64,000 nt of DNA, taken from SAR202-VII-2 sp965263165 (lineage in GTDB: Bacteria; Chloroflexota; Dehalococcoidia; Lucifugimonadales; SAR202-VII-2). This document shows positions 26,873-34,994 of the stretch, one piece after another; positions within the stretch are counted from its first letter, which is position 1; the number at the start of each line of letters is the position of its first letter. The notes under the pieces are model-generated. The model worked only from the letters and a program-made list of their open reading frames with translations, searched no databases and was not told the origin of the DNA. Location of the stretch: assembly GCA_965263165.1 (NCBI GenBank), contig OZ253584.1:124001-188000 (forward strand), read 5' to 3'. Position numbers and translations under genes: made by a program.

Positions 26873-27736
26873 ATGCAAGATGCAAAATTCGTGGACGTGA
26901 ACGGAATCCAGACTCGCTACTTCGAAGCCGGCCAGGGCGAACCCCTTCTCCTCGTTCATGGGGGCCAGTACGGCATGTACAACTCGGCGCGGGACTGGGA
27001 CCGCAACTGGGACGACTTCACAAGGGACTTCCACGTTATCGCCCTGGACAAGATTGGCCAGGGCCACAGCGACAACCCCAACACCCCCGACGAGTACATC
27101 CTTGGCACCGCCACCCAGCACACGTACGACTTCATGCAGGCCATCGGCTTGAAGCAGGCCCACGTCGCCGGGCACTCCCGGGGCGGCTACCTCGTCACCC
27201 GCCTCGCTCTGGAACACCCCGATGCCGTGAAGTCGCTGATCATCGTGGACAGCGGCTCGCTGATGTGGTCCACGGCCGACTTCTACGACAAGCTCAACAA
27301 GCGGGCCGAGGCCTACACCGACGTCAGGGAGAAGCACCGTTTCCTCCTCAGCGAAAGCTCTTTCGCCGGGACCATCGTCACCGACGAGTGGCTCGACGAC
27401 GTCACCAACTACGTGGATTCTCAAAAGAACCGCGAAGCCCTGGCAACCCTCGCCGAGACGTTGCCCGCCCTCGTCGCCGACCACGAGATTAACCGCGACG
27501 CAACCCATGAGTGGATCAAGGCGGGCGGGCTCGGGGAGATGCCAACGCTGGTCCTCTGGGCCTACAACGACCAAGGCGCGCCCATCGCGGAGAACGGCAT
27601 CCCCTGCATGCACCTCATCCTGCCCAACGTCCCCAACTCCCAGATGCACGTCTTCAACCAGTCCGGCCACTATGTCTTCCGCGAGCACCCCCGGGAGTTC
27701 AACGCCGTCGTCCGGGCCTTCGTTCAGGGACTGTGA
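26873..27736 (+). CDS. Alpha/beta hydrolase, tandem copy B
   Basis: 287 residues, the same length as copy A and clearly paralogous along its whole length (MQDAKFVDVNGIQTRYFEAG against VQDPKFIDVNGISTRYFEAG). It keeps LLVHGGQYG, GHSRGGYL and FNQSGHYVFREHP. CGGAGG precedes the ATG. Differences concentrate in the lid region (about residues 130-200), as expected if the copies have diverged in substrate range. It ends just before a GC-rich repeat block and the IS5-type element. Confidence 0.9.
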   Translation: MQDAKFVDVNGIQTRYFEAGQGEPLLLVHGGQYGMYNSARDWDRNWDDFTRDFHVIALDKIGQGHSDNPNTPDEYILGTATQHTYDFMQAIGLKQAHVAGHSRGGYLVTRLALEHPDAVKSLIIVDSGSLMWSTADFYDKLNKRAEAYTDVREKHRFLLSESSFAGTIVTDEWLDDVTNYVDSQKNREALATLAETLPALVADHEINRDATHEWIKAGGLGEMPTLVLWAYNDQGAPIAENGIPCMHLILPNVPNSQMHVFNQSGHYVFREHPREFNAVVRAFVQGL

Positions 27737-27762
27737 CCCCCTTCCCAGCCTTCCCCCAAGTA

Positions 27763-28955
27763 CGGAGACCTTTGAGCAACTCTGGGTGTAGCCTTCGATT
27801 GGTCCGCCAGCACGGAAAAGAAGTTCACGGAACCGCATCCAGGGCGGTTCAGGCCACCCACTGCGCGTCCCGGTGTGGCGGCTCCCCCGGGACTGCTCCT
27901 ACACAGTGGTTCAGGCAGCGCAATCAGCCAACTTGGTCATCCTCCGCAAGTTGTAGGCCATCAGCTTGAACCACATCTCCACGGCGTTGCGTCCCAAACC
28001 CCGGTAGCGGACACGGCTATAGCCGTAGCTGCGCTTGAGGGTGCCGAAGACCTTCTCCACCAACGCCCGCCGCGGACGTATCAACGCGTTGCGTCGCTTC
28101 TGCCAATGCGGTAACTCCGGTTGATGCTTGTGGGAACGGTGCATGATCCGATCGTTGATCCCATGAGACGTGAGCCACCGACGCCGCCTGTTGGACTCAT
28201 AGGCGCGGTCACCGTACACCGCCACCTCGTCACCGCTCACCAGCGCATCGGCCACCTCGCTCTCATAGACCTTGGCCGGCGTCAGCATCCCCTTGCGCAC
28301 CAGCCCCGTCCCTGCATCCACACCCAGATGCACCTTGTAGCCGAAGTGCGCCCGACTCCCACGGTGGCGCGTCCAGTCAGCATCGGGGTCGGTAGCACTC
28401 TTGGCGCCACGTCCCGCAGCGAGGGGTGGACGACGCACTTGGGCCTCTACCAGCGTGGCGTCCATCAACGTCCCCTCCTTCAATACCAGTCCGCGCTTGT
28501 CCAGTTGGACTTCCAGCTCCTTGAAAAGCTCCTCACTCAGCCCATGCTTGACCAGCTCGGTCCGAAAGCGGCTGATCGTCGAGTAGTCAGGGGTCTCGTC
28601 CTGAAGCCCAAGCCCCACAAAGCGACGGAACGATATGCGGTCTCCGAGTGCCTCTTCCATCTGCGGGTCAGACAGGTTGTACCACTGCTCCAGCAGCAGT
28701 ACCTTGACCATCATCAACGGAGGATAACTGGGTCTCCCTTCATCGGCCGAGTAGACTCCCCCCACCAGAAAGGCGAATCGTTCCCAGTCCACCTCCTCGC
28801 CGATTCGCTCCAGACGCTCGTTTCTTCCAAGCGACTGCGGCAACAGCGATTCTGCTAGTGACGTCTGACCCATCTGACGATGCATCTGTACTCTCCGGAC
28901 TTCCTCGGATGGCTACATTCTCGCCCCACCTGCCTTGGTTACGCAAAGGTCTCCG
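27763..28955 (-). mobile_element. IS5-family insertion sequence inserted in a GC-rich repeat
   Basis: The ends carry imperfect inverted repeats starting CGGAGACCTTTG at 27763 and ending CAAAGGTCTCCG at 28955. AGTA is duplicated on both sides (27759-27762 and 28956-28959), a 4-bp target duplication. Joining the flanks restores CTTCCCCCAAGTACGAGGGC, the short GC-rich repeat seen elsewhere, which supports the boundaries. One transposase gene on the minus strand fills most of the element. Confidence 0.85.
27911..28885 (-). CDS. IS5-family transposase
   Basis: A 324-residue DDE transposase. The N-terminal DUF772-like domain reads YPPLMMVKVLLLEQWYNLSD then LGDRISFRRFVGL. Catalytic motifs are the first Asp in GTLMDATLVEA, the second in VAVYGDRAYES, and the Glu in RRALVEKVFGTLKRSYGYSR. 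The frame is complete and looks functional. Start ATG 28885. Confidence 0.93.
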   Translation of the reverse strand: MHRQMGQTSLAESLLPQSLGRNERLERIGEEVDWERFAFLVGGVYSADEGRPSYPPLMMVKVLLLEQWYNLSDPQMEEALGDRISFRRFVGLGLQDETPDYSTISRFRTELVKHGLSEELFKELEVQLDKRGLVLKEGTLMDATLVEAQVRRPPLAAGRGAKSATDPDADWTRHRGSRAHFGYKVHLGVDAGTGLVRKGMLTPAKVYESEVADALVSGDEVAVYGDRAYESNRRRRWLTSHGINDRIMHRSHKHQPELPHWQKRRNALIRPRRALVEKVFGTLKRSYGYSRVRYRGLGRNAVEMWFKLMAYNLRRMTKLADCAA

Positions 28956-29165
28956 AGTACGAGGGCAGGAACAGAGGAGCGAAGACTGCCTTGACGCGGG
29001 CGCCGCGGAAAGGGCGCCGGGGAAAGGGAGGAGGCTCATGGCGGCGGAGGCCGTTGTCCCACCTGGCCCACCCTCCAACGTTTTTAGAAACAGGGGGACT
29101 CGCTGTACCCCCAGCGGGGCTGCGCCCCCTGCACCCTGCTTGGGGGACGGAGGGAGCAGACCGGC
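28956..29165 (-). repeat. Dispersed GC-rich repeat copy, reverse orientation
   Basis: CCACCCTCCAACGTTTTTAG, then AGGGGGACTCGCTGTACCCC and GCTGCGCCCCCTGCACCCTG are the reverse of the 10.6-11.2 kb unit. Its distal end was the target of the IS5-family insertion. No gene is present up to the next MFS start. Confidence 0.75.
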
Positions 29166-29223
29166 GCCTCATCGAGGCCAAGGTGAAAGGAGGCCAAGGT
29201 GAAGGCGCCACAAGACCGGCGGC

Positions 29224-30519
29224 GTGTTCCCTAGGCTGAACATCTACTACGGCTGGGTGGTGGTGGGCGTTATCGCCGTAAGCGGCGTTGCCACCAGCGT
29301 AGGCACCCTCCCCGTCCTCAGCGTCTTCCTCAAGCCGATGACCGAGGAGTTCGGCTGGTCCCGAACCGCCTTCACCGGCGCAACGTCGCTGGGCACCGTT
29401 TCCGCCGCCCTGCTCGCGCCCTTCATAGGCCCCAAGTTCGACCGCTACGGAGCGCGCTGGATATTGACGGCGGGCTTCATCATCCTTGGAATCACCATCG
29501 TCCTGGTTGGCAGCGTGTCATCGTTGTGGCAGCTCTATGTCCTCATGGCCGTTGGCCGCTCCATCAACATAGGCGTCATATCGGTCGCCACCATGGGGGC
29601 CGTCGTCCCCAAGTGGTTCATCGTCAAGCGCGGCCGCGCCGTTGCCCTGGGCGGCCTGGGTCAGCGCATCGGCCTTACCATACATCCCCTGATCGTGCAG
29701 GTTGTCATTGGGCTGGCCAGCTGGCGCGCAGCCGCCATGACGATGGGCATACTGATTTGGGCCATTGCCGTACTGCCCGTGGCCCTGCTCCTCCGCCGCA
29801 GACCCGAGGACCTTGGCCTCCTCCCCGACGGCGAGTCGCCCGAAGCGCGGGACGCCCGCCTGGGAGGGGCTGTCACCCAACGCGCCGGGCGCGGCAGAAC
29901 CGAGGTCTCCTTCCGCCTCAGCGAGACGCTGCGCCAGCGCTCCTTCTACCTCCTGACCGGCGCCTTCTCACTATCGACTCTCGCCATAGCCGGAAGCTCC
30001 TTCCACACCGTGGCCTTCCTCACCGACCGGATGCTCTCCTCCCAGACAGCGGTGGTGGTGATCTCTGTCTGGGAGGCGACGGCTGTGTTCGGCATGCTCA
30101 TCTCGGGCTTCCTCGTGGAGCGCGTGGGATCTCGCATGACCCTCATCGTCACCCTCGCATTCGCCGCCGTGTCCTATGCCCTCCTCTTGGCCGTGAACTC
30201 CACCCCGCTCGCCATCATCTGGGGAGTCTACTTCGGCCTCACGGTCGGCGGCATGACCGTCATTCAGCAGGTCATCTTCGCCGACTACTTCGGACGGGAG
30301 TTCCTGGGGGCCATCCGCGGCACGTTTGCCATCGCTCAGAGCAGCGCCAACGCCAGCGGCACCATCATCGCCGCCCTTGCCTTCGACAAGCTTGGCGACT
30401 ACGGGTTCGTCTTCACGGCCTTTGGCGTTATAAGCGTCCTGAGCGCGGTGCTTGTCGTGTTCGCCAGGCCCCCCACCCACCCCCAGGCCCGCGCCGAGGC
30501 AGCGCCCACGCCCAGCTAG
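29224..30519 (+). CDS. MFS transporter (OFA-like), copy 2
   Basis: 431 residues, about 12 membrane segments, GTG start. Signature stretches are IYYGWVVVG, MTEEFGWSRTAFTGATSLGT, GPKFDRYGARWILTAG (motif A), WFIVKRGRAVALGGLGQRIG, RRPEDLGLLPDG and FADYFGREFLGAIRG. It shares these with copies 3-6, which follow on the same strand. Substrate is unknown; related carriers move organic acids. The central loop and C-terminal tail (QARAEAAPTPS) are the most variable parts. Confidence 0.86.
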   Translation: MFPRLNIYYGWVVVGVIAVSGVATSVGTLPVLSVFLKPMTEEFGWSRTAFTGATSLGTVSAALLAPFIGPKFDRYGARWILTAGFIILGITIVLVGSVSSLWQLYVLMAVGRSINIGVISVATMGAVVPKWFIVKRGRAVALGGLGQRIGLTIHPLIVQVVIGLASWRAAAMTMGILIWAIAVLPVALLLRRRPEDLGLLPDGESPEARDARLGGAVTQRAGRGRTEVSFRLSETLRQRSFYLLTGAFSLSTLAIAGSSFHTVAFLTDRMLSSQTAVVVISVWEATAVFGMLISGFLVERVGSRMTLIVTLAFAAVSYALLLAVNSTPLAIIWGVYFGLTVGGMTVIQQVIFADYFGREFLGAIRGTFAIAQSSANASGTIIAALAFDKLGDYGFVFTAFGVISVLSAVLVVFARPPTHPQARAEAAPTPS

Positions 30520-30539
30520 CTCTACTTTCCAGGGGCATT

Positions 30540-30790
30540 GCTGGGGAAGCGGCGGAGGGTTTTGCTTTGGCCTGCGCTCTCCTTCAGCGGAGGGTCTGGC
30601 TTGGCCTGCGCCGCTATCCCGCCCGCTCCGCCCTCCGACGTTTTCCAGAACAGGGGGACACCCCCTGTACCCCCGGCGGGGGCTGCGCCCCCTGCACCCT
30701 GCTTTGGGAACGGAGGGGGAGGAGGGGGAGGGGACACCCTTCCTGGCCTTCCCGCCGGTGGGGGGAAGGGTTAGGATGGGGCGGCGCAAC
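30540..30790 (-). repeat. Dispersed GC-rich repeat copy, reverse orientation
   Basis: TCCGACGTTTTCCAGAACAG, GGGGACACCCCCTGTACCCC and GGCTGCGCCCCCTGCACCCT, then GGGGGAAGGGTTAGGATGGG, reproduce both parts of the repeat family in reverse. The 30790-30926 stretch before the next MFS gene holds nothing clear. Confidence 0.75.
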
Positions 30791-30926
30791 AACCGCTCTG
30801 GGGACTACGGCGAGCGGGGCGCGCTTCTTCCCCCTAGCCGCCACCCATTACCGCGGCGGGGCGCGACGGCCATCCCGACCATCCCTACTCGCGCACGCAG
30901 GCAGAGCATCCGATGAGGGGCATCTG

Positions 30927-32213
30927 ATGAAACCGAGGCCACGGCTCTACTACGGATGGTCCATCGTCGTTGTGGCCGCCCTTGCCGGCTACGCCAGCAG
31001 CGTCCAGATGCACTCCGTCATCGGCGTCTTCCTGAAGCCCATCACCGAAGACCTCGGCTGGACCCGCACCGCCTTCACCAGCGTCGTCACCTTCGGCACG
31101 ATCCTGGCGGCCTTCGCCGCTCCCTTCGTCGGCTCGAAGGTGGACCGGCACGGCGCCCGGTGGGTGCTCACCTTCGGACTCGCCCTGCTGGCCGGGTCCA
31201 TGATGCTGGTGGCAACGGTGCAATCCTTCTGGCAATTCGTTCTGCCCGTGGTGCTTGCCCGCATCGCGCACCTCGGCATCGTATCGACTGTGGTGATGGG
31301 GCCGCTCGTGCCGATGTGGTTCATCGTCAAGCGCGGCAGAGCGCTCTCCCTCGCCGGCCTCGGCATGCGCGTTGGGCTCATGCTCAACCCCGTCTTCGTG
31401 CAGCTCCTCATCAACCTCTCGTCGTGGCGATGGGCCATGCTCGGCGCCGGGCTGATGATCGCCATTGTCTCCCTTCCGCCGGCGGCCATCTTCGTGCGGA
31501 AATCCCCGGAGTCCGTGGGGCTGCTCCCCGACGGCGAGACCCAGGAGGAGCGGGACGAGCGCCTTCGCATCGCCGCCGCCGATGCCGATGCCACGGCCAG
31601 CGATCTCGACGTGTCCCTCACGCTGCGTCAGGCCATGCGCCGCCCCACCTTCTACCTCCTCAGCTTCGCCTTTTCGCTGGGCTTCATGATCGTCTCGGGC
31701 ACAGGGTTCCACCTGGTGGCCTACCTCACCGACCAGGGCATGTCGCCCGAGAACGGCGTGACCACGCTGTTCCTGTGGTCCGCCGCCGCCCTTGCAGGCA
31801 TCCTCATCAGCGGCGTCATCATGGGGCGGGTCAGGGTCAAGGCCATCGTCATCGTCGACATGGTGATCGTCGGCCTCTCCTTCATCGTCCTCATGGCCGC
31901 CGACTCCGCCCCGATAGCCTACGCCTGGGCGCTCTTCTTCGGCCTGTTCGAGGGCGGACTGTTCGTGATGCAGCACTACATCTTCGCCGACTACTACGGG
32001 CGGCAGTTCCTGGGGGCCATTCGCGGAGCGATATGGATGATGCAGATAGGCGGCAACGCCGTCGGCGCGCTCGTCGGCTCCATCGTCTTCGACGCCACCG
32101 GCAGCTACACCTACGTCCTCGCGGCGTTCGGGATCAGCTCCATCATCGGCGCCGTCTGCATCTTCCTCGCCAAGCCCCCCCGGGTGCAGGAGGGCATTGC
32201 AGCGACGGGGTAG
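30927..32213 (+). CDS. MFS transporter (OFA-like), copy 3
   Basis: 428 residues from ATG 30927. LYYGWSIVVV, ITEDLGWTRTAFTSVVTFGT, GSKVDRHGARWVLTFG, MWFIVKRGRALSLAGLGMRVG, VRKSPESVGLLPDGE and FADYYGRQFLGAIRGAIW are the shared landmarks. The long upstream extension in the same frame is a shadow of copy 2. It is most similar to copies 4 and 5 (conserved WFIVKRGRAL and RGxIWMMQ). Confidence 0.88.
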   Translation: MKPRPRLYYGWSIVVVAALAGYASSVQMHSVIGVFLKPITEDLGWTRTAFTSVVTFGTILAAFAAPFVGSKVDRHGARWVLTFGLALLAGSMMLVATVQSFWQFVLPVVLARIAHLGIVSTVVMGPLVPMWFIVKRGRALSLAGLGMRVGLMLNPVFVQLLINLSSWRWAMLGAGLMIAIVSLPPAAIFVRKSPESVGLLPDGETQEERDERLRIAAADADATASDLDVSLTLRQAMRRPTFYLLSFAFSLGFMIVSGTGFHLVAYLTDQGMSPENGVTTLFLWSAAALAGILISGVIMGRVRVKAIVIVDMVIVGLSFIVLMAADSAPIAYAWALFFGLFEGGLFVMQHYIFADYYGRQFLGAIRGAIWMMQIGGNAVGALVGSIVFDATGSYTYVLAAFGISSIIGAVCIFLAKPPRVQEGIAATG

Positions 32214-32433
32214 GCCGGGGCGGCGGGCGGCGGGTGGCTTCGGTCGTAGGCCGGATGCCAGGCGACGTTGGCTAGCTAGGCTGGGGGGGGGCGGGGGGGG
32301 GGGATCATCGAGATGCTCTTCGTTCGCGGTGATTCTCATTGTGCATCATGTTTTCACCACAAGCGCTGTTGTGCATCATGGTAGCCCTGTGATGATATAC
32401 AAATCACGTTGTCTTCAATCGGTGAGACACAAT
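32214..32433. other. Intergenic stretch with poly-G tract and repeated TTGTGCATCATG
   Basis: It holds a long G-tract (about 32282-32303) and two copies of TTGTGCATCATG (32339 and 32370). There is no gene. It marks the left border of the Fic/TA insertion in the MFS array. Confidence 0.4.
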
Positions 32434-33558
32434 CTACTCGCTGCCTTCCGCCAATCGGAGGAGCCTGGCAAACGCCAGGAGTGCCGGCCTCCTCCCGCGG
32501 GCTTCAATCAGTACGGTCAGCATGTCGCTGTCGCGCAGAACCCGTAGTATCCGAGATGCCGTCGGGGTGGGAATCCCGGAGTTCCCTACAAAGTCGGATG
32601 ACCGGAAGATAGGCTTCCCAAAGATCCAGTCAAGCGCGCGAACGCTGTACTGGGAATGGGTCTCGTCAACCACCCATTCCTTCAGTTCATTGTAGAGAGT
32701 CAAGATACTCCTGGCTCTGAGGAGGTTGACGTTCGCCTGTTCTGCCATTGCCGTAAGGAAGAACTCAGACCAGCCAGTCCAGTCATCGTCGCGGGACACC
32801 GCCAGCAACCGGTCATAGTACTCGTCGCGGTGTTGGTCGAGAAAGCCGCTGATGTAGAAGTGTGGGGCATCCAAGAGGCCTTTTGCGACCATATAGAGCG
32901 GAACGATCAACCGACCCATTCGTCCGTTTCCATCCAGGAAGGGGTGGATTGACTCGAATTCGGCGTGAACGACTGCCAGTTGAACCAACGGGTCCGGTTC
33001 ATCCGAGTGGATGAATCTCTCCCATACATCCATAGCGCCCGGCAGATGCTCTACCGGGCATGGCACAAAATCTGCGCTCTCTATGGTTGACCCAGGAGGG
33101 CCGATCCAAACGCTGTCGGGTATGCGGCGGTATTCGCCCGGCGCTTTGTTCTGCCCCCTGACGCCTCTCATCAGGATGCGGTGAGCATCACGAATGAGCC
33201 TCAACGACAACGGTATCTGCGCCAGCTGGCGGGTGGCGGCATCTAGAGCAACTCTGTAATTGATAACTTCGTAGGCGTCAATACGTTCGACTGGATCGTC
33301 AACGGGGTGATTTTCGTACGCCTGAACGGTGAGAACCTGAGTCAGCGTCGTCTGTGTGCCCTCAATACGGTTTGAGTAAATAGCCTCCTGCGTCGCAAGC
33401 GGCGAAATGAGGACATTTGTGTTTGGTATGCTCTCAAGCATCGCGCCATATGCAGCCACCGCGGAGTGCGCACGTCCAATAGCGGGCACAAGCCGAGCCC
33501 AATCCAAATTCTTGGGAGGGAACTTGCCCAGGTGGTATGGCGTTGCCGACATGTTCAT
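32434..33558 (-). CDS. Fic-family AMP/NMP transferase, class II-like with inhibitory helix
   Basis: 374 residues. The active-site motif is HPFLDGNGRMGR, the canonical HPFx(D/E)GNGR. An N-terminal helix has SNRIEGT, matching the inhibitory (S/T)xxxE(G/N) motif, so the enzyme probably autoinhibits. A C-terminal winged-helix region (IFRSSDFVGNSGIPTPTASR) may bind DNA or targets. Fic proteins transfer AMP or other nucleotides to hydroxyls of proteins. The upstream N-terminal domain (FPPKNLDWARLV) is typical of stand-alone Fic proteins with DUF4172-like ends. GC is lower than in the flanking MFS genes, suggesting transfer. Confidence 0.93.
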   Translation of the reverse strand: MNMSATPYHLGKFPPKNLDWARLVPAIGRAHSAVAAYGAMLESIPNTNVLISPLATQEAIYSNRIEGTQTTLTQVLTVQAYENHPVDDPVERIDAYEVINYRVALDAATRQLAQIPLSLRLIRDAHRILMRGVRGQNKAPGEYRRIPDSVWIGPPGSTIESADFVPCPVEHLPGAMDVWERFIHSDEPDPLVQLAVVHAEFESIHPFLDGNGRMGRLIVPLYMVAKGLLDAPHFYISGFLDQHRDEYYDRLLAVSRDDDWTGWSEFFLTAMAEQANVNLLRARSILTLYNELKEWVVDETHSQYSVRALDWIFGKPIFRSSDFVGNSGIPTPTASRILRVLRDSDMLTVLIEARGRRPALLAFARLLRLAEGSE

Positions 33559-33673
33559 TCCCCTCCCACACCCACCTCCCCCGACACCAGCCGAGGCGGC
33601 AGTGTATCACGCTGGGCGGCGAGGGTTTCCGGCGCCCCGTCCGGGGCTTCTACGACGGCTTCGGTGATGGGGG

Positions 33674-34093
33674 TCATGGGACGTCCCAGGGGTTGACGAC
33701 CTCAACGTCGAGGCGCTGGAAATCGGCGACGTTCCGGGTGGCAACGGCGAGGTCATGCGCCTTGGCCGTCCCTGCGATCAGGGCGTCGCCCAACTCCAGC
33801 GCGCGCCCGGAGCGTTGCGCTTGCACCCGGAATTGGGCCGCCCACGCCGCGCCCCTCCGTTCCAGGGGCAAGATGCGGTCCTCGTATTCCTCAATGAGGC
33901 GGGACAGGTCAGCCTGCAGCCCGCTGCGCCGTTGCCCCTGCGCCATGCGCTGCACGCCGTACTCCAGTTCGTGGACCACTATCGACGACAGCCATAGGTC
34001 GTCGTTTCCGATGAAGAACGCTCCGACGCGCGGGTGCGGGGCGCTGCGTATGACCTCCGAGACCACGTTAGTGTCCAGGAGATAGCCGGTCAT
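33674..34093 (-). CDS. PIN-domain toxin, VapC-type
   Basis: 139 residues, PIN ribonuclease fold. The acidic site is LLDTNVVSEV (first Asp), SSIVVHELEYG (Glu), ELGDALIAGTA (Asp) and VATRNVADF (last acidic strand). It probably cleaves RNA when freed. Its start overlaps the antitoxin stop by ATGA, so translation is coupled. It is complete. Confidence 0.9.
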   Translation of the reverse strand: MTGYLLDTNVVSEVIRSAPHPRVGAFFIGNDDLWLSSIVVHELEYGVQRMAQGQRRSGLQADLSRLIEEYEDRILPLERRGAAWAAQFRVQAQRSGRALELGDALIAGTAKAHDLAVATRNVADFQRLDVEVVNPWDVP

Positions 34094-34377
34094 GCGTCGT
34101 CTTCTTCCTCAATGAAGGGGATGGCGCGGCTTGAGCTCCGGTCAGGGATCTCGAGCTCGACGCCACGCGGCATGTTCTCAATAAGCCACTGCCCCAGGGG
34201 CTTGCGCGGAGGCGTCTTCTCCTCCCACGCCGCCGCGGGGACGACGACGAAGGGCCGCCGCGCGCCAATGCGCTGCGGCCCTTCCGTCTCCGCCAGCCGC
34301 AGAATCTCAGACAGCCGCGCCTTCGCCTCAGCGACGGTCCAGACGCGGCGAGGGTTGGGGGTTGTCTCACTCGCCAT
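34090..34377 (-). CDS. Phd/YefM-type antitoxin
   Basis: 95 residues. VWTVAEAKARLSEILRLAET and IGARRPFVVVPAAAWEE form the DNA-binding Phd fold, and the acidic C terminus (IPFIEEEDDA) should bind the toxin. It directly precedes the PIN toxin. Its start codon abuts the stop of the truncated toxin fragment upstream (TGA, ATG), so this pair seems to have been joined onto an older dead module. Confidence 0.88.
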   Translation of the reverse strand: MASETTPNPRRVWTVAEAKARLSEILRLAETEGPQRIGARRPFVVVPAAAWEEKTPPRKPLGQWLIENMPRGVELEIPDRSSSRAIPFIEEEDDA

Positions 34378-34515
34378 TCAGCACCGCCTTTGAGGAAGCT
34401 GCACTAGTCCATGATGGACTATGTTGGCGGCGGGGGCAAGGGGGGCGGAGGGGGGCCCAGGGTGGCGGTCCGGCCGCTGCAGCGCGGAGATCACGTTCGC
34501 GTCCAGCAAGTACAT
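34378..34515 (-). pseudogene. Truncated PIN toxin
   Basis: It starts MYLLDANVISALQRPDR, a normal PIN N terminus, then loses similarity after about 18 residues and stops after 45. The remaining acidic residues are absent, so it cannot be active. It is coupled to the frameshifted antitoxin upstream. Confidence 0.8.
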
Positions 34516-34776
34516 CACCACTCGACGTCGCGGAGCTTCAACGGTTGGCGGTCGAACACGTCGTCGGGCCCGCCCTTGGGAATGGCCAGCAGGTGCTCGA
34601 CGAAGCTCGGCGCGCCGGCCTGCTCTGCACGGCAGAGCCGCTGATAGTCCTCCACGGCCACCACAACGACGGCGGGGGCGCCCCCTGCGTGTGACCGTTT
34701 GCGGCTCTCCGCCAAGGGCGGCATTGACCAGGGCGCTGAACCGGTTCTTGGCATCCTGCAATTGCCATTCAGTCAT
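34515..34776 (-). pseudogene. Frameshifted Phd-type antitoxin
   Basis: The first half reads MTEWQLQDAKNRFSALVNAA in one frame; the second half reads VVVVAVEDYQRLCRAEQAG in the next. Dropping one C from the five-C run (34674-34678) restores RRGRPAVVVVAVEDYQRL, the expected Phd sequence. The antitoxin would otherwise be complete and normally coupled to the toxin. Confidence 0.82.
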
Positions 34777-34796
34777 AGATCTTCGTCCTGTCCAGG

Positions 34797-34812
34797 TAAT
34801 CTAGCTAGATTA
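34797..34812. promoter_or_regulatory. Perfect palindrome, probable autoregulatory operator
   Basis: TAATCTAGCTAGATTA is a perfect 16-bp palindrome 20 bases upstream of the frameshifted antitoxin start. Phd proteins bind such operators to repress their own promoter, so this is probably the surviving operator of the dead module. Confidence 0.6.
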
Positions 34813-34994
34813 TCGCTCTGGCTAGAGAGGGCGCCAATCACTGCCGCGCCCGTCAATCTCTCCAAACCCAGGCTCCCCAGGTCCGCCTCGATAGGCGCGC
34901 TTGGCGTCGCGAACCCACCCCCCGCCCTCGCGGGCGGGGGTTCGGGTACAATGCGCGTGTCGCCGCAGGCCCACATTCGATCCCGGGAGCGTGG

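Noticed and set aside
30885..32339. 484-codon minus-strand frame opposite an MFS gene
   Set aside because: Its Gly/His/Asp-rich, low-complexity translation is typical of antisense frames in high-GC genes. The MFS reading is strongly supported.
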